A stretch of 64,000 bases of DNA from DASQZT01 sp963728965 (GTDB lineage Bacteria > Acidobacteriota > Terriglobia > Bryobacterales > Bryobacteraceae): positions 682,001 to 746,000 of the forward strand of contig CAVSMH010000012.1 of assembly GCA_963728965.1 (NCBI GenBank), in the 5' to 3' direction. Position 1 is the first letter of the stretch, and every line of letters starts with the position of its first letter. Of this stretch, positions 49,420 to 60,335 are shown in pieces. The notes beneath the pieces were generated by a model, which was not told the origin of the DNA, searched no databases, and saw only the letters and a list, made by a program, of their open reading frames with translations. The position numbers and the translations under genes are program-made.

Positions 49420-50613
49420 ATGAGGACCATTACCGTTCTGGGGTCGACCGGCTCGATCGGTTTGAACACGCTGGATGTCATTCGACGCAACCGAAATCGA
49501 TATCAGGTGTTCGCCCTATCCGCCGGTAGCAATGCCGACTTGCTGCTCTCCCAAATCCTGGAATTCACACCGCGCGTCGTCACCGTCGCAACGTCCGGCA
49601 GTTTGGAGCGTCTATCAAAAAGGTTGGCTTCGTGTGCCTTGCCGCGAGGACAGTGGCCTGAATTGCTGTGCGGGGACAGGGCGCCGGTTCGGGTGGCGAC
49701 CGCGTCGGAGGTCGATACGGTAATCTCCGCCATCGTCGGGGTTTCCGGCCTGGAGGCCACCTACGAAGCCATTCGGCTGGGCAAACGGATCGGTCTGGCG
49801 AACAAGGAAGTGCTCGTTTCCGCCGGCCGCCTGGTGATGGAAGCGGTCCGGGAGTGCGGGGCGGAATTGATACCGGTGGACAGCGAACATAACGGAGCAC
49901 ATCAATGCCTGCGGGCCGGCAATCGGGGGCAGGTAGCCCGGCTGATTCTCACCGCTTCGGGAGGCCCCTTCCGGAATACCCCCCGCGAGGCACTGGCGAA
50001 GGTGACCCCGCAACAGGCACTGAACCATCCTACCTGGCGCATGGGCAACCGCATCACTATCGACTGCGCCACCCTGATGAACAAAGGATTTGAGGTGATC
50101 GAAGCCTGCTGGCTGTTTGGTTTCGCTCCGTCCGAAGTGGACGTGGTGATTCACCCCCAATCGACAGTTCACGCCATGATCGAGTACTCCGATGGCAGCG
50201 TACTTGCGCAGATCTCGGCGACGGATATGCGGATGCCCATCCAATATGCGCTGACCTACCCCGATCGCCTGGATGCCCCGGTGCCCAAAATCGATTGGTC
50301 GAAGGCCCGCGAATGGGAATTCCTGCCGCCCGATTTCGAGAAGTTTCCGCTCCTCCGGATGGCGTCCGAATGCCAGGCAGCCGGTGGAGCGGCGACCTGC
50401 ACATTGAACGCGGCGGATGAGGTAGCCGTGCAGGCTTTCCTCCAGGGCGCCATCGCCTTTCCGTCCATTTACGAAGTTGTTTCCGAAACGCTGTCTAAAG
50501 TGCCGGCGCGAACCCCCCAATCCATCGGCGAGGTCCTGGAGATCGACCGGGAATCCCGGTCCGTCGCCAGGCAGTCTGTCGCGCAGCGCACGGCGGGTAC
50601 CGTGACGGCTTAG
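49420..50613 (+). CDS. dxr: 1-deoxy-D-xylulose 5-phosphate reductoisomerase
   Basis: Second enzyme of the MEP isoprenoid pathway: converts DXP to MEP with NADPH and a divalent metal. The 397-residue protein begins MRTITVLGSTGSIGLNTLDV, matching the family start; an ATG at 49408 would add four residues. It retains LANKEVLVSAG, VDSEHN, LTASGGPFRNTP, DCATLMNKGFEVIEACWLFG and VHPQSTVHAMIEYSDGS-like (IHPQSTVHAMIEYSDG). The segment after SEHN reads GAHQCL instead of the usual AIFQ(C/S)L. It precedes rseP by 7 bp, a common dxr-rseP pairing. Confidence 0.95.
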   Translation: MRTITVLGSTGSIGLNTLDVIRRNRNRYQVFALSAGSNADLLLSQILEFTPRVVTVATSGSLERLSKRLASCALPRGQWPELLCGDRAPVRVATASEVDTVISAIVGVSGLEATYEAIRLGKRIGLANKEVLVSAGRLVMEAVRECGAELIPVDSEHNGAHQCLRAGNRGQVARLILTASGGPFRNTPREALAKVTPQQALNHPTWRMGNRITIDCATLMNKGFEVIEACWLFGFAPSEVDVVIHPQSTVHAMIEYSDGSVLAQISATDMRMPIQYALTYPDRLDAPVPKIDWSKAREWEFLPPDFEKFPLLRMASECQAAGGAATCTLNAADEVAVQAFLQGAIAFPSIYEVVSETLSKVPARTPQSIGEVLEIDRESRSVARQSVAQRTAGTVTA

Positions 50614-50620
50614 GGATTGT

Positions 50621-51949
50621 ATGTTGACGATTCTGGAAAACGTGTTGTGGCTGCTCGTGCTGATCGGGGTGATGATCAACATCCACGAGCTCGGGCACTT
50701 TTGGGCGGCCCGTTTCTTTGATGTGAAGGTGGAAGCCTTCAGCTTCGGGTTCGGTACCCGCCTGTTCGGGTTCCGGCGCGGTGAGACCGACTATCGGTTT
50801 TCCCTTATCCCGTTCGGCGGTTACGTGAAGATGGCTGGCGAAATGGCCAGCGATGAGGACGTCAGCGATCCGCGCAGCTTCATCAGCAAGCCTCGCTGGC
50901 AGCGCCTGATCATTGCCTTTGCGGGCCCCTTCATGAACGTTGTCCTGGCGGTAGCCCTGCTCACCGGCCTCTACATGGTCAAATTCCCTAAGGTGGCGGA
51001 TGCCGACATGGAAGCGGTGATTGGCCACGTCATGCCGGACTCGCCCGCAGCCAAAGCCGGTATCCAGGATGGCGACCGGATCGTGAGGCTCAACGGCACA
51101 CAGAACCCCAGTTGGGAAGATATTATCTCGACGGAAGCCGAGAGCGCCTTCCGGGCCATGAGCTTGACCATCGAACGCGGCGCCAGGCGCTTCGATACCA
51201 ATGTGACGCCGATTCTGAGCGACCGCACCGGGCTCGGCTCCGCCGGATGGGATGAGCGCGGCCAGATCCAGCTCGGCGAGGTGCAAGCCGACCTGCCTGC
51301 CGCCAAGGCCGGACTCAAAACCGGCGACCTGATCATCGCCGTAAACGGCCAGCCGATGCACTCCCTGGCCCGTTTTCACGAGGTGACCGAAAAGAGCGCC
51401 GGCCGGCCCCTCGACATCGAGTACGAACGGAACGGGCAGAAGCAATCCGTCACCGTACAGCCGACCTATGCCAAGATCGACGGGCCCGCCCGCTGGATGA
51501 TCGGCGTCATTCCCATGCCGAAGTACAACGTGGTGAATGTCAGCCTCTCGTTCCCCAACGCGCTGCGGGAATCCCTGCGCCGCAATGGCAAGGGCGCGCT
51601 CCTGATCGTGAACTTCCTCAAGGGAATGGTGGAGCGGCGGATGTCGCCCAAGAACATCACCGGCCCCATCGGCATCGCCCAGCTTTCCGGGTGGGCGGCC
51701 CGCGAAGGCGCGGGCACCTTCATCGCCTTGATGTCGGACGTCAGCCTCAACCTGGCGATCTTCAACCTTCTGCCGATCCCGATCCTCGATGGCGGTATCA
51801 TCCTGATGCTGCTGGTGGAAATGACCATGCAGCGCGACCTGAGCCTCTCGGTGAAAGAAGCGGTCTTCAAGGTCGGCTTCGTGTTCATCATGGTGCTGGT
51901 CGCCTTCGTAATCTATAACGACATCGCCAAAATGCTTCCCACCGGCTGA
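50621..51949 (+). CDS. rseP: Site-2 zinc metalloprotease RseP
   Basis: A 442-residue inner-membrane site-2 protease that cleaves anti-sigma factors and signal-peptide remnants. The zinc motif is INIHELGHFWAARFF (His22, Glu23, His26) in the first membrane helix. GFGTRLFGFRRGETDYRFSL and FGGYVKMAGE follow, and two PDZ domains lie at about residues 110-290 (VIGHVMPDSPAAKAGIQDGD and LPAAKAGLKTGDLIIAVNG). The second zinc site LAIFNLLPIPILDGG is near the end. It overlaps nothing but follows dxr by 7 bp. Confidence 0.96.
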   Translation: MLTILENVLWLLVLIGVMINIHELGHFWAARFFDVKVEAFSFGFGTRLFGFRRGETDYRFSLIPFGGYVKMAGEMASDEDVSDPRSFISKPRWQRLIIAFAGPFMNVVLAVALLTGLYMVKFPKVADADMEAVIGHVMPDSPAAKAGIQDGDRIVRLNGTQNPSWEDIISTEAESAFRAMSLTIERGARRFDTNVTPILSDRTGLGSAGWDERGQIQLGEVQADLPAAKAGLKTGDLIIAVNGQPMHSLARFHEVTEKSAGRPLDIEYERNGQKQSVTVQPTYAKIDGPARWMIGVIPMPKYNVVNVSLSFPNALRESLRRNGKGALLIVNFLKGMVERRMSPKNITGPIGIAQLSGWAAREGAGTFIALMSDVSLNLAIFNLLPIPILDGGIILMLLVEMTMQRDLSLSVKEAVFKVGFVFIMVLVAFVIYNDIAKMLPTG

Positions 51950-52030
51950 CCCCGTTTCGAGTCGGTCCGCGCGCTGAACCCACTCTCCCCCGGCCCGATG
52001 TTACAATAGTTTCGGACTACAGTATCCTTT

Positions 52031-53608
52031 ATGCCGAGGCGTCTCGGCCGGAAGCTGATCCTTTCGATCACGGTGATTGTCGTCATCGTGGCAGCGGTTT
52101 CCGGGTTGTTTAATGTCAATACCGAGCAGCGCCAGCTCCAGAACACCTTGATTCTGGGAGCGGACCAGCTCTCCAAGGCGATCACCAGCGCTACCTGGCA
52201 CGCCATGCTCGACGACCATCGCGAGGCGGCCTACGAGGTCATGCGCACCATCGCCGAAAAGCAGGGCATCGACCGCATCCGCATGTTTAATCGTGCCAGC
52301 CAGATGACCTTCTCCACCAACGCCGAAGACAAGGTCCCCTCCCCTCCCGGCAACATCGATTTCTCTCCCCGGGTCCTGATCACCAACAAGCCGCGCGGAC
52401 GCCGCCTCGAAATGCTCACGCCCATTTACAACGAGCACTCCTGCGCCCAGGCGGCCTGTCATGCTCATCCAGCCGATGTGAAAGTGCTCGGCGTGCTCGA
52501 CCTGGCACTCAACCTGGAAACCGTCGACCACGACGTGGCCAGCATGAAATTCCGCGTGCTCCTCGTCACCGGCGTCGAAATCACCCTCATCAGCCTCTGC
52601 ATCATCTATTTCACGCGCCGCTTTCTCGGCCGCCCCATCGAGAAGCTCATCAAAGCGTTCAAAGCGGTCAGCCACATGGAGCTCGATCAGCCGCTCGGCA
52701 ACATGAACAGCAGCGAGGAACTGGATGAGCTGGCGCGCTCCTTCGACCTCATGCGCGACCGTCTCCGCGGCGCCCTCGCCGAGATCAACCAGTTCACCCA
52801 GAACCTGGAAACCAAAGTGGAGGAGCGCACCCAGCAGCTCAAGGCGGCCCAGAAAAAACTCCTGCATAGCGACCGGCTGGCCTCCCTTGGCCAGCTCTCG
52901 GCCAGCGTGGCGCACGAAATCAACAATCCCGTTTCCGGCGTCTTGAATCTCTCCATGCTGATGCAGCGCATGCTCAAGGAAGACGGCATCCCGCCCAACC
53001 GCATCGAAGAGTTCCGCAAATACCTTGGCCAGGTGACCAACGAAACCGCCCGCGTGGGCCGCATCGTGAGCGACCTGCTCTCTTTCTCCCGGCGTTCCAA
53101 ACCGCAGCGCGCTCCGGCCGACGTCAACCGCCTGGTCAAAACCACCCTCTCGCTGGTACAGCACAAAATGAAGCTGAGCAATGTCCGAGTCGAGGCCGCG
53201 CTCGCCGAGGATCTGCCGGCTGCCCAGTGCGACGGTTCTCAAATCCAACAGGTGGTCCTGAACCTGCTGTTGAATGCCGCCGAAGCCACCCAATCCAAGG
53301 CCGACCGCCGCGTGTATGTTGCTACCGCCTCGGGCCACGGGGAGGTCCGGCTGACCGTCTCCGACAACGGGGAGGGCATTCAGCCTGAGAACCTCGCCAA
53401 GATCTTCGACCCGTTCTTCACAACCAAATCGGAGGGCAAGGGAGTCGGCCTCGGCCTCGCCGTTTCCTACGGGATCATCCAGGCGCACGGCGGCGATATC
53501 GAGGTCAAGAGTACGGTGGGCCAGGGGACCACGTTCACGGTCACCCTGCCCCTCGAGCACCAGCCCGCGACTGAGCCTCCCCTGCTCGAACTCTCGCAGA
53601 AAGGATGA
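52031..53608 (+). CDS. Sensor histidine kinase with heme-like CX4CH motif
   Basis: A 525-residue membrane kinase. Membrane segments lie at ~10-28 and ~176-195. The sensor region between them has CAQAACHAHP (Cys138, Cys143, His144), a CX4CH pattern like that in some c-type heme-binding sensors, with a following VLGVLDLALNL as in similar kinases. A HAMP domain, coiled coil and the H-box ASVAHEINNPVSGVLNL (His295) follow, then NLLLNAAEATQ, DNGEGI and GVGLGLAVSYGI. Its stop overlaps the archaemetzincin start (ATGA). A TACAAT lies ~20 bp before the ATG. Confidence 0.93.
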   Translation: MPRRLGRKLILSITVIVVIVAAVSGLFNVNTEQRQLQNTLILGADQLSKAITSATWHAMLDDHREAAYEVMRTIAEKQGIDRIRMFNRASQMTFSTNAEDKVPSPPGNIDFSPRVLITNKPRGRRLEMLTPIYNEHSCAQAACHAHPADVKVLGVLDLALNLETVDHDVASMKFRVLLVTGVEITLISLCIIYFTRRFLGRPIEKLIKAFKAVSHMELDQPLGNMNSSEELDELARSFDLMRDRLRGALAEINQFTQNLETKVEERTQQLKAAQKKLLHSDRLASLGQLSASVAHEINNPVSGVLNLSMLMQRMLKEDGIPPNRIEEFRKYLGQVTNETARVGRIVSDLLSFSRRSKPQRAPADVNRLVKTTLSLVQHKMKLSNVRVEAALAEDLPAAQCDGSQIQQVVLNLLLNAAEATQSKADRRVYVATASGHGEVRLTVSDNGEGIQPENLAKIFDPFFTTKSEGKGVGLGLAVSYGIIQAHGGDIEVKSTVGQGTTFTVTLPLEHQPATEPPLLELSQKG

Positions 53609-54155
53609 AGTATCTGTACGTGGGCGCCACTGCCGATATCGATGCCGGTCCCGATCGGGAAGCCGTAACCCTGGCGGCCGAGCGCCTGGCCGCCCACTTT
53701 CAGGCGCCCGTGCGCGCCCTGGACCTGCCCTCCATCGACTTCGCCTACGACGGCCGCCGCCAACAGTACGGCTCCATCCCGGTGCTCGAACTCCTCGCCC
53801 GCCTGTGCCCGCCCGATGCCCTGAAACTGGTCGCCGTGACCGCGCGCGATCTTTTCATCCCGGTGCTGACTTTCGTCTACGGCCAGGCCCAGCTCAATGG
53901 GCGGGTCGCGGCAATCTCCCTCGCCCGGCTCAAACAGGAGTTCTACGGGCTCGAACCCAACCACGACGTTTTCCTCGCGCGCACCGCCAAGGAGGCGCTG
54001 CATGAGGCCGGCCATACCTTTGGCCTCGTCCACTGCAACGACCGTACCTGTGCCATGGCGCTCGGCACCAATATCCGGCAAATCGATTTCAAGCGCGCCG
54101 CGTTTTGCGCGTCGTGCATGGCGCAGTTGCGCCGCAGGCCAAGGGAGCAATCCGA

Positions 54156-54159
<4 letters not shown>
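53605..54159 (+). CDS. amzA: Archaemetzincin-type zinc metalloprotease
   Basis: A 184-residue protein with the metzincin zinc motif HEAGHTFGLVHC (His133, Glu134, His137, His143), followed by Cys149, a Met-turn candidate at Met151 and the CASC (Cys168, Cys171) that, with Cys144 and Cys149, forms the second zinc site of archaemetzincins. The N-terminal part is a beta-alpha region (KYLYVGATADIDAGPDREAV). Archaemetzincins are rare in bacteria. It lies between a histidine kinase and an NtrC-type regulator, overlapping both by 4 bp (ATGA), so all three are translated together. Confidence 0.92.
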
Positions 54160-55511
<1,352 letters not shown>

Positions 55512-55544
55512 CGGACCCAGCCCGAAAGCCGGCCGCCTGGCCTG

Positions 55545-56834
55545 CTAGTTGTTGCCGGCCGGTTTGGCCTTGGCGAAGTACAGCGCCACCGCCCGGTCGA
55601 TGTTGCCGCGCGTCATGCGCACGGGCCGGCCTTCGTACTCGCTGATCGCCTTCACCAGTTTGTAGGCATCCATCGGATAGCACGCGCGCAATACCGTCGC
55701 TCCCGCCGCCAGGCAGCGCTCCCGCAGATATTCGGCGGCGCCCACCTCGAAGGGCACCGCCGCGGCCTGCATCACCCGCGTGAAGATCTGATCGAAAATC
55801 TCCGCGCTCACGCCTTCCACCAGTACCTTAGTCTGAATGCGGCGCAGGAACGCTTCGTCGGCCAGGTCGTACGGATCGAGGTTGGTGGAGAAAACCACCA
55901 TCAGCTCGAATGGCACCTTGAATTTCATCCCCGAAGCCAGAGTCAGGTAGTCCACCCGCCGGTCCAGGGGAACGATCCAGCGGTTCAGCAGTTCCCGCGG
56001 CGTCAACACCTGGCGCCCGAAATCGTCGATGATGAGGATGCCGTTGTTGGCTTTCATCTGGCAGGGCGACATGAAGACGCGCGTGCTCTCGTCCAGGCGC
56101 AGCTCCAGCATGGCGGCGGAGAGCTCGCCGCCTACGGTGATGCACGGCCTTTCGCAAAGTACCCACCGCGGGTCGAGAAGGTCATCGTCCACCGGCAGCT
56201 GCCGGTGGACCACCGGATCGAAGACCGTGATGATATGGCCGTCCACTTCCACCGCGTAGGGCACCATCACGGTATCGCGATAGATGCGCAGGATCCGTTC
56301 GGCGATGCTGGTCTTGCCGTTTCCGGTGCCTCCGTAGAGGAATAGAGACTGATGCCCGATCAGGGAAGGGCCAAGCTGGTCCAGCAGGTTGTCGGGCAGC
56401 ACGAGGTCGTGAAATGCCTGCCGAAGGCTCTCGCGGCTGAGGTGCGGATGGGCGGCCTGCGCCTTCACCACCTCGTGGTACTGCTGGATCGACACCGGCG
56501 CTGGGCCGACGTACTGGCAGACCTCATTGCGCGCCGTGGCCAGCGCCCGTCCCGCACTGGTGAGCGTGAACGAGTAGTCGTGCCCCACCATGCCTTTGAC
56601 CTCGAGGATGTGCTGCATCCGGAACTGGTGGAACTCGGTTTCGAGGATGGGAAACGAGAGCTTCAGGACCTTGTGCAGGGCCGTCAGCGTGGCCGAGCCG
56701 TGCAACCACAGGTATCGTAGAATCAGGTCGCTGGCGATCGCGCGGGGGATGCCCAGGTCCTCGACGCGGTCCGGAATCAGGGGCCGGGTCTCGCCACGAG
56801 CGCTCTGTGGAGCGATGCCGGTGGGAGCTGTCAT
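55545..56834 (-). CDS. AAA+ ATPase with N-terminal winged-helix-like region
   Basis: A 429-residue ATPase. The first ~110 residues are a helix-turn-helix-like or winged domain (LILRYLWLHGSATLTALHKV, LEVKGMVGHDYSFTLTSAG). Residues 150-350 form an AAA domain: Walker A YGGTGNGKTSIAER (168-175), Walker B NNGILIIDDFGRQ, sensor 1 VVFSTNLDP and an arginine near LRRIQTKVL. A small helical domain ends it. It is MoxR-like in appearance; the partner and function are unknown. The ATG at 56834 follows a TATAGT box ~18 bases upstream on the minus strand. Confidence 0.85.
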   Translation of the reverse strand: MTAPTGIAPQSARGETRPLIPDRVEDLGIPRAIASDLILRYLWLHGSATLTALHKVLKLSFPILETEFHQFRMQHILEVKGMVGHDYSFTLTSAGRALATARNEVCQYVGPAPVSIQQYHEVVKAQAAHPHLSRESLRQAFHDLVLPDNLLDQLGPSLIGHQSLFLYGGTGNGKTSIAERILRIYRDTVMVPYAVEVDGHIITVFDPVVHRQLPVDDDLLDPRWVLCERPCITVGGELSAAMLELRLDESTRVFMSPCQMKANNGILIIDDFGRQVLTPRELLNRWIVPLDRRVDYLTLASGMKFKVPFELMVVFSTNLDPYDLADEAFLRRIQTKVLVEGVSAEIFDQIFTRVMQAAAVPFEVGAAEYLRERCLAAGATVLRACYPMDAYKLVKAISEYEGRPVRMTRGNIDRAVALYFAKAKPAGNN

Positions 56835-56890
56835 AACGTGCCGCTTTGAACTATACAATGGCCTCCGGCGCCTTACTAGTACGACCTTGG

Positions 56891-57493
56891 TTAGCGTGAT
56901 TGTGCCGCCGTATGGCGTCTCCCAAGGCGCAGCGCCAGCGGAACCAGCCATGCCGTCCAGAAGACCGGGTATCCCATCTTGAAGGCGTGGATTTCGTCCG
57001 TGCTTCCGTTCAACGCGGGAATCAGCCGGATGGTGGCCAGCGACAGCGGGATGACCAGGAGCAGGGCGACCCCCACCAGCAGACCGGTCCAGGCGTAGAG
57101 AGGTGCCAGCCAGCGGTTGGCCGCGGCCCAAAGTCCGAAGGCGACGGCAATGCCGGAAACGACAATCGCGATGATGGCGGGTAGCGCCTGCCGGGGGGTC
57201 GTGGGACCCGAGAACAGCGCAAATGCCGCCCATCGGCCGGCGACGAACGCCGCCATCGTCAGGGCCCACCCGAGGGTCAGGAATTTCAGCCGGCCCGGGC
57301 CGCTTCCGCGCCCGCTCAGCAAGCCTGCGCACAGGATCACGATCATCGCGCAGATTGGCAGGGCGGACCAGTTGAATCCCGCCAGCCACCGCAGACCCGT
57401 CCACCCTTTGATCCAGCACACCTCTCCCAGCCAGAGCCCCCACGCAAGGAGCGCTCCGCCCGTCAGCACCAGCAAAGAAACCAGGTTGCCCAT
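56891..57493 (-). CDS. Polytopic membrane protein of unknown function
   Basis: A 200-residue hydrophobic protein with about five to six membrane segments (LVSLLVLTGGALLAWGLWLG, LPICAMIVILCAGLLSGR, ALPAIIAIVVSGIAVAFGLW, WTGLLVGVALLLVIPLSLAT). No catalytic or transporter motif is recognised. It lies 13 bp downstream of the next gene and 56 bp upstream of the AAA+ ATPase, so the three may be one transcript. Confidence 0.7.
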   Translation of the reverse strand: MGNLVSLLVLTGGALLAWGLWLGEVCWIKGWTGLRWLAGFNWSALPICAMIVILCAGLLSGRGSGPGRLKFLTLGWALTMAAFVAGRWAAFALFSGPTTPRQALPAIIAIVVSGIAVAFGLWAAANRWLAPLYAWTGLLVGVALLLVIPLSLATIRLIPALNGSTDEIHAFKMGYPVFWTAWLVPLALRLGRRHTAAQSR

Positions 57494-57506
57494 GGATTGG
57501 CTCCGC

Positions 57507-58253
57507 TCACACGGTCACGGTCGAGGGTCCGATGACAGTTTGATCGGTCTCGTCCCAGACATCGGATTCGTCGGTGTACGGTGCTGCCAGTCCGGCCTTT
57601 TCGACCCGAATCGCATGCTTATGGTAGACCACAATGTCCTTGTCGCCAGGCGCGAGGGCTCCTTTATCTTTGGAGCCGTAGTCGGGATTGGGCACCTTGA
57701 GATGTTTGTCGGGATCCCAATGATACTGGTCGGTGGTTTTCGACTTCCACTGATCGAATTTCACCGTGTACATCTTCGGGCCGCTGGTCTTGGCAACGGA
57801 TGCGACGACGTCGGAAACCAGCGTGAAGCCGTGCAATGCATACAATACGTCCAGTTCTCTCGGTTCGACTTTCATCCCCATCGCTGCCTTTGCCTGTACC
57901 CCGAGCCCGATTTCCACGTTGCCCTCCAGGTGCATCGGATAGGGCCCACCGGCCGGGGTGACCTTGATGGTGCCCCGGATGCGGGGTACCACGCCCCCGA
58001 TGGTTTTGGCCGGGGTCGCCTTTTGACTAAGGAAGATCAGCCGCGCCGTGTCGCGAAGATAGGAGCGAACCTCCTCCAGGTCCCGCACGTACTTGGCGTC
58101 GAACGTCTTGGTCTTACCTTTGCCGTCCAACCAGTGCAGCAGCAGGATTGCTGCCAGCGAGTCGCCGCCGAACTGCTTCTGAATGCTCGCGGCCAGCCGT
58201 CGATAAAAGGCCGCGACTTCGGTCGGTGTCAGAGGTGCCAGATAGTCCGCCAT
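57507..58253 (-). CDS. Hypothetical protein
   Basis: A 248-residue soluble-looking protein, not recognised. The N-terminal ~90 residues are helical (LTPTEVAAFYRRLAASIQKQ, VRDLEEVRSYLRDTARLIFL). The remainder is beta-rich with many Lys and Asp (PAGGPYPMHLEGNVEIGLGV, YTVKFDQWKSKTTDQYHWDP). The start ATG 58253 is the one nearest to the conserved-looking region. There is no signal peptide. It precedes the membrane protein and AAA+ ATPase genes, which gives no clear clue to function. Confidence 0.65.
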   Translation of the reverse strand: MADYLAPLTPTEVAAFYRRLAASIQKQFGGDSLAAILLLHWLDGKGKTKTFDAKYVRDLEEVRSYLRDTARLIFLSQKATPAKTIGGVVPRIRGTIKVTPAGGPYPMHLEGNVEIGLGVQAKAAMGMKVEPRELDVLYALHGFTLVSDVVASVAKTSGPKMYTVKFDQWKSKTTDQYHWDPDKHLKVPNPDYGSKDKGALAPGDKDIVVYHKHAIRVEKAGLAAPYTDESDVWDETDQTVIGPSTVTV

Positions 58254-58346
58254 CTGGTCGATTCTACGGCGGAGGGATGGAACGCGCAATGTAGCGGGCG
58301 AATTCCAGTACTAGCCGCGCCTCGCGCCAGGTCCGCACACCGAACC

Positions 58347-58423
58347 TGGTAGGGACGGGCGGATTCGAACCGCCGACCTGTCGCTTAGGAGGCGACCGCT
58401 CTATCCATCTGAGCTACGTCCCC
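58347..58423 (-). tRNA. tRNA-Arg (anticodon CCT)
   Basis: A complete cloverleaf on the minus strand: acceptor GGGGACG pairing with CGTCCCT (one G-U at the end), D-arm GCTC/GAGC, anticodon stem GTCGC/GCGAC with loop CTCCTAA (anticodon CCT), T-arm GGCGG/CCGCC with loop TTCGAAT, and an encoded 3' CCA (58347-58349). It reads AGG codons. Confidence 0.97.
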
Positions 58424-58493
58424 GCTGTCATTCCATTGTAGCGGGAAGGCGTCGGTCTCGACCGGCGGCGCCTGAGACATCCGCGCCCGGCTT

Positions 58494-60272
58494 TCACTCC
58501 CGGCCGGCGTACAGTTCGTCGATGTCCTCTTTGAAGTTGACCATGGCGCGCGACCGTCGCACTTTCATGGTGGCCGTCAACTCGCCCTCTTCGATCGAGA
58601 AATCGCGCGGCAGCACGCGGTATTTGCGCACCTGCTCGAACGGCGCGAGCTGTTGATTCACCCGCGAGACGGTCTTGTGAATCTCCGCCAGCACCGGCGG
58701 CGCCTGCACCACTTCGCGGGGCGAGCGGTCCTTCCACTCCTCCATCCCCTCCAGGGCTTCGGCGGCGGTGGTGTTGATGGTGATCAGGGCGGTCAGAAAC
58801 GGCAGGCGATCGCCGATCAGCAGCACCTGGCTGACCAGCGGCTCCATCTTGAACAGGCTCTCCACCCGCGACGGGTAGATCTTCTTGCCAGTCGAAGAGA
58901 CGATCAGCTCCTTTTTCCGGCCGGTGATGAAGAGGTACCCCTCCGCATCGACATGCCCGATGTCGCCGGTGTGCAGCCAGCCGTCGCGCAGCACCTCGGC
59001 AGACGTGGCGGGGTCGTTCAAATAACCCGAGAAGACGGTTGGCCCCTTGACCAGCAGTTCGCCGTCCTCGGCGAAACGCACCTCGATACCCGGCAGCGCC
59101 TTGCCGATGCTTCCTGGTTTCGGCCGGTCCAGCGGGTTGAGCGAAACCACGCCGCCCTCCGTCAGGCCGTAGCCTTCGACCAAAGGCATGCCGATGGCTT
59201 CGTAGAACTCCGCCAGGTCTTTGCTCAGCGGAGCCGCGCCGGATGCGGCCACGGCAATGCGCCCGCCGAACCGGTTGCGCACCTTGCGGAAGAGCAGACG
59301 GTCGGCCACCGCCAGCGGGCCGCGAATGCGCAGCGGCACTCGTTTTCCTTCGCGGCGGTAGCGGGAGGCGGCCAGGGCCAGCCCCAGCGCGGCGTAGAAG
59401 GTCTTCCGCGCGGCTGCCGGGCGTTTCCGCAGCTCCGTGCAAATGGTAGCGTAGATGCGCTCCCACATCCGCGGCGGCGCCAGCAGGATGGTGGGCCGCA
59501 CTTTGCGGATGTCCTGCGGCAGCTTGAGCAGGCTTTCGAAAAATGTCACCGGCATCCCGCACCGCATGGGGAGGAATTCCATCACCACCCGCTGGGCGAT
59601 GTGGGCCGAAGGCAGAAACACCACCGTCGAATCCCGCGGCCCCAACGGCAGAACATACGGCCCCATGTCGAGATTGGAAACAATGGCCTGGTGGGTGACG
59701 AAGGCCATCTTGGGTTCGCCCGTCGCGCCCGACGTCAGATAGAGCACGGCTCGGTCGGACGGCCGCACCGCCGAGCGGATGCGCTCCCACAACGCCGGTT
59801 CGGCCGCTAACGTGTCGCGGCCCTTCTGCCGAAGCGCTTCCAGCGTCAGGCTGTCCGACGCGCTGCCGGTGAGCAGAATCCAGTGCCGCACCGGAGCCTC
59901 GCGCAGCGCCTGGAGCATCGCCGAATTCTCCACAAACGCCGCTCGCGCCCCGGTCGTGGCCAGGGTGCGTACCAGGTCGGCGGCAGGATAACTCGGATAC
60001 GTGGCGGCGGCAATCGACCCGTTCGCCAGGATGCCGAGATCGGCCAGGTAAAACTCCAGGCGCGTTTCCGAGCTCAGCGCCACAATATCGCCGTGGCCCA
60101 CCCCCAGCGTGTGCAGCCCGCAGGCGATTTCCTGCGCCGCCTCCCGCCACTGATTCCACGAATAGGTGCGATAGCCGGACGCGCCGGCCGGATCGGGCTG
60201 GCGCAGCGCGGGCGCATCGCCGTATGTGCGGGCACTCTCCTCCAACACCTGAAAGATGGTACGGGAATCCAC
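58494..60272 (-). CDS. Long-chain acyl-CoA ligase (AMP-forming)
   Basis: A 592-residue ANL-superfamily enzyme that makes acyl-CoA from fatty acid, ATP and CoA. Motifs: the AMP loop LYLTSGATGEPKMAF (normally TSGTTGxPK), GYGLTEGG, the DGWLHTGDIGHVDAEGYLFI block and the catalytic Lys region GRKKELIVSSTGKKIYPSRV. The C-terminal domain ends MKVRRSRAMVNFKEDIDELY. The start GTG 60272 (before DSRTIFQVLEES) has AGGGA directly adjacent; TTG 60281 or GTG 60308 are alternatives. It is close to a universal stress protein gene upstream. Confidence 0.9.
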   Translation of the reverse strand: MDSRTIFQVLEESARTYGDAPALRQPDPAGASGYRTYSWNQWREAAQEIACGLHTLGVGHGDIVALSSETRLEFYLADLGILANGSIAAATYPSYPAADLVRTLATTGARAAFVENSAMLQALREAPVRHWILLTGSASDSLTLEALRQKGRDTLAAEPALWERIRSAVRPSDRAVLYLTSGATGEPKMAFVTHQAIVSNLDMGPYVLPLGPRDSTVVFLPSAHIAQRVVMEFLPMRCGMPVTFFESLLKLPQDIRKVRPTILLAPPRMWERIYATICTELRKRPAAARKTFYAALGLALAASRYRREGKRVPLRIRGPLAVADRLLFRKVRNRFGGRIAVAASGAAPLSKDLAEFYEAIGMPLVEGYGLTEGGVVSLNPLDRPKPGSIGKALPGIEVRFAEDGELLVKGPTVFSGYLNDPATSAEVLRDGWLHTGDIGHVDAEGYLFITGRKKELIVSSTGKKIYPSRVESLFKMEPLVSQVLLIGDRLPFLTALITINTTAAEALEGMEEWKDRSPREVVQAPPVLAEIHKTVSRVNQQLAPFEQVRKYRVLPRDFSIEEGELTATMKVRRSRAMVNFKEDIDELYAGRE

Positions 60273-60335
60273 TCCCTGCAATTTAACATGCGGGCGGCAG
60301 CCGGACACCAGCCGCGGCGGGTACGGCTTCCCGCG

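Noticed and set aside
52442..52466. Calling the kinase a proven heme sensor
   Set aside because: CX4CH is atypical for c-type heme attachment (usually CXXCH); the motif is suggestive only, so it is listed as a pattern.
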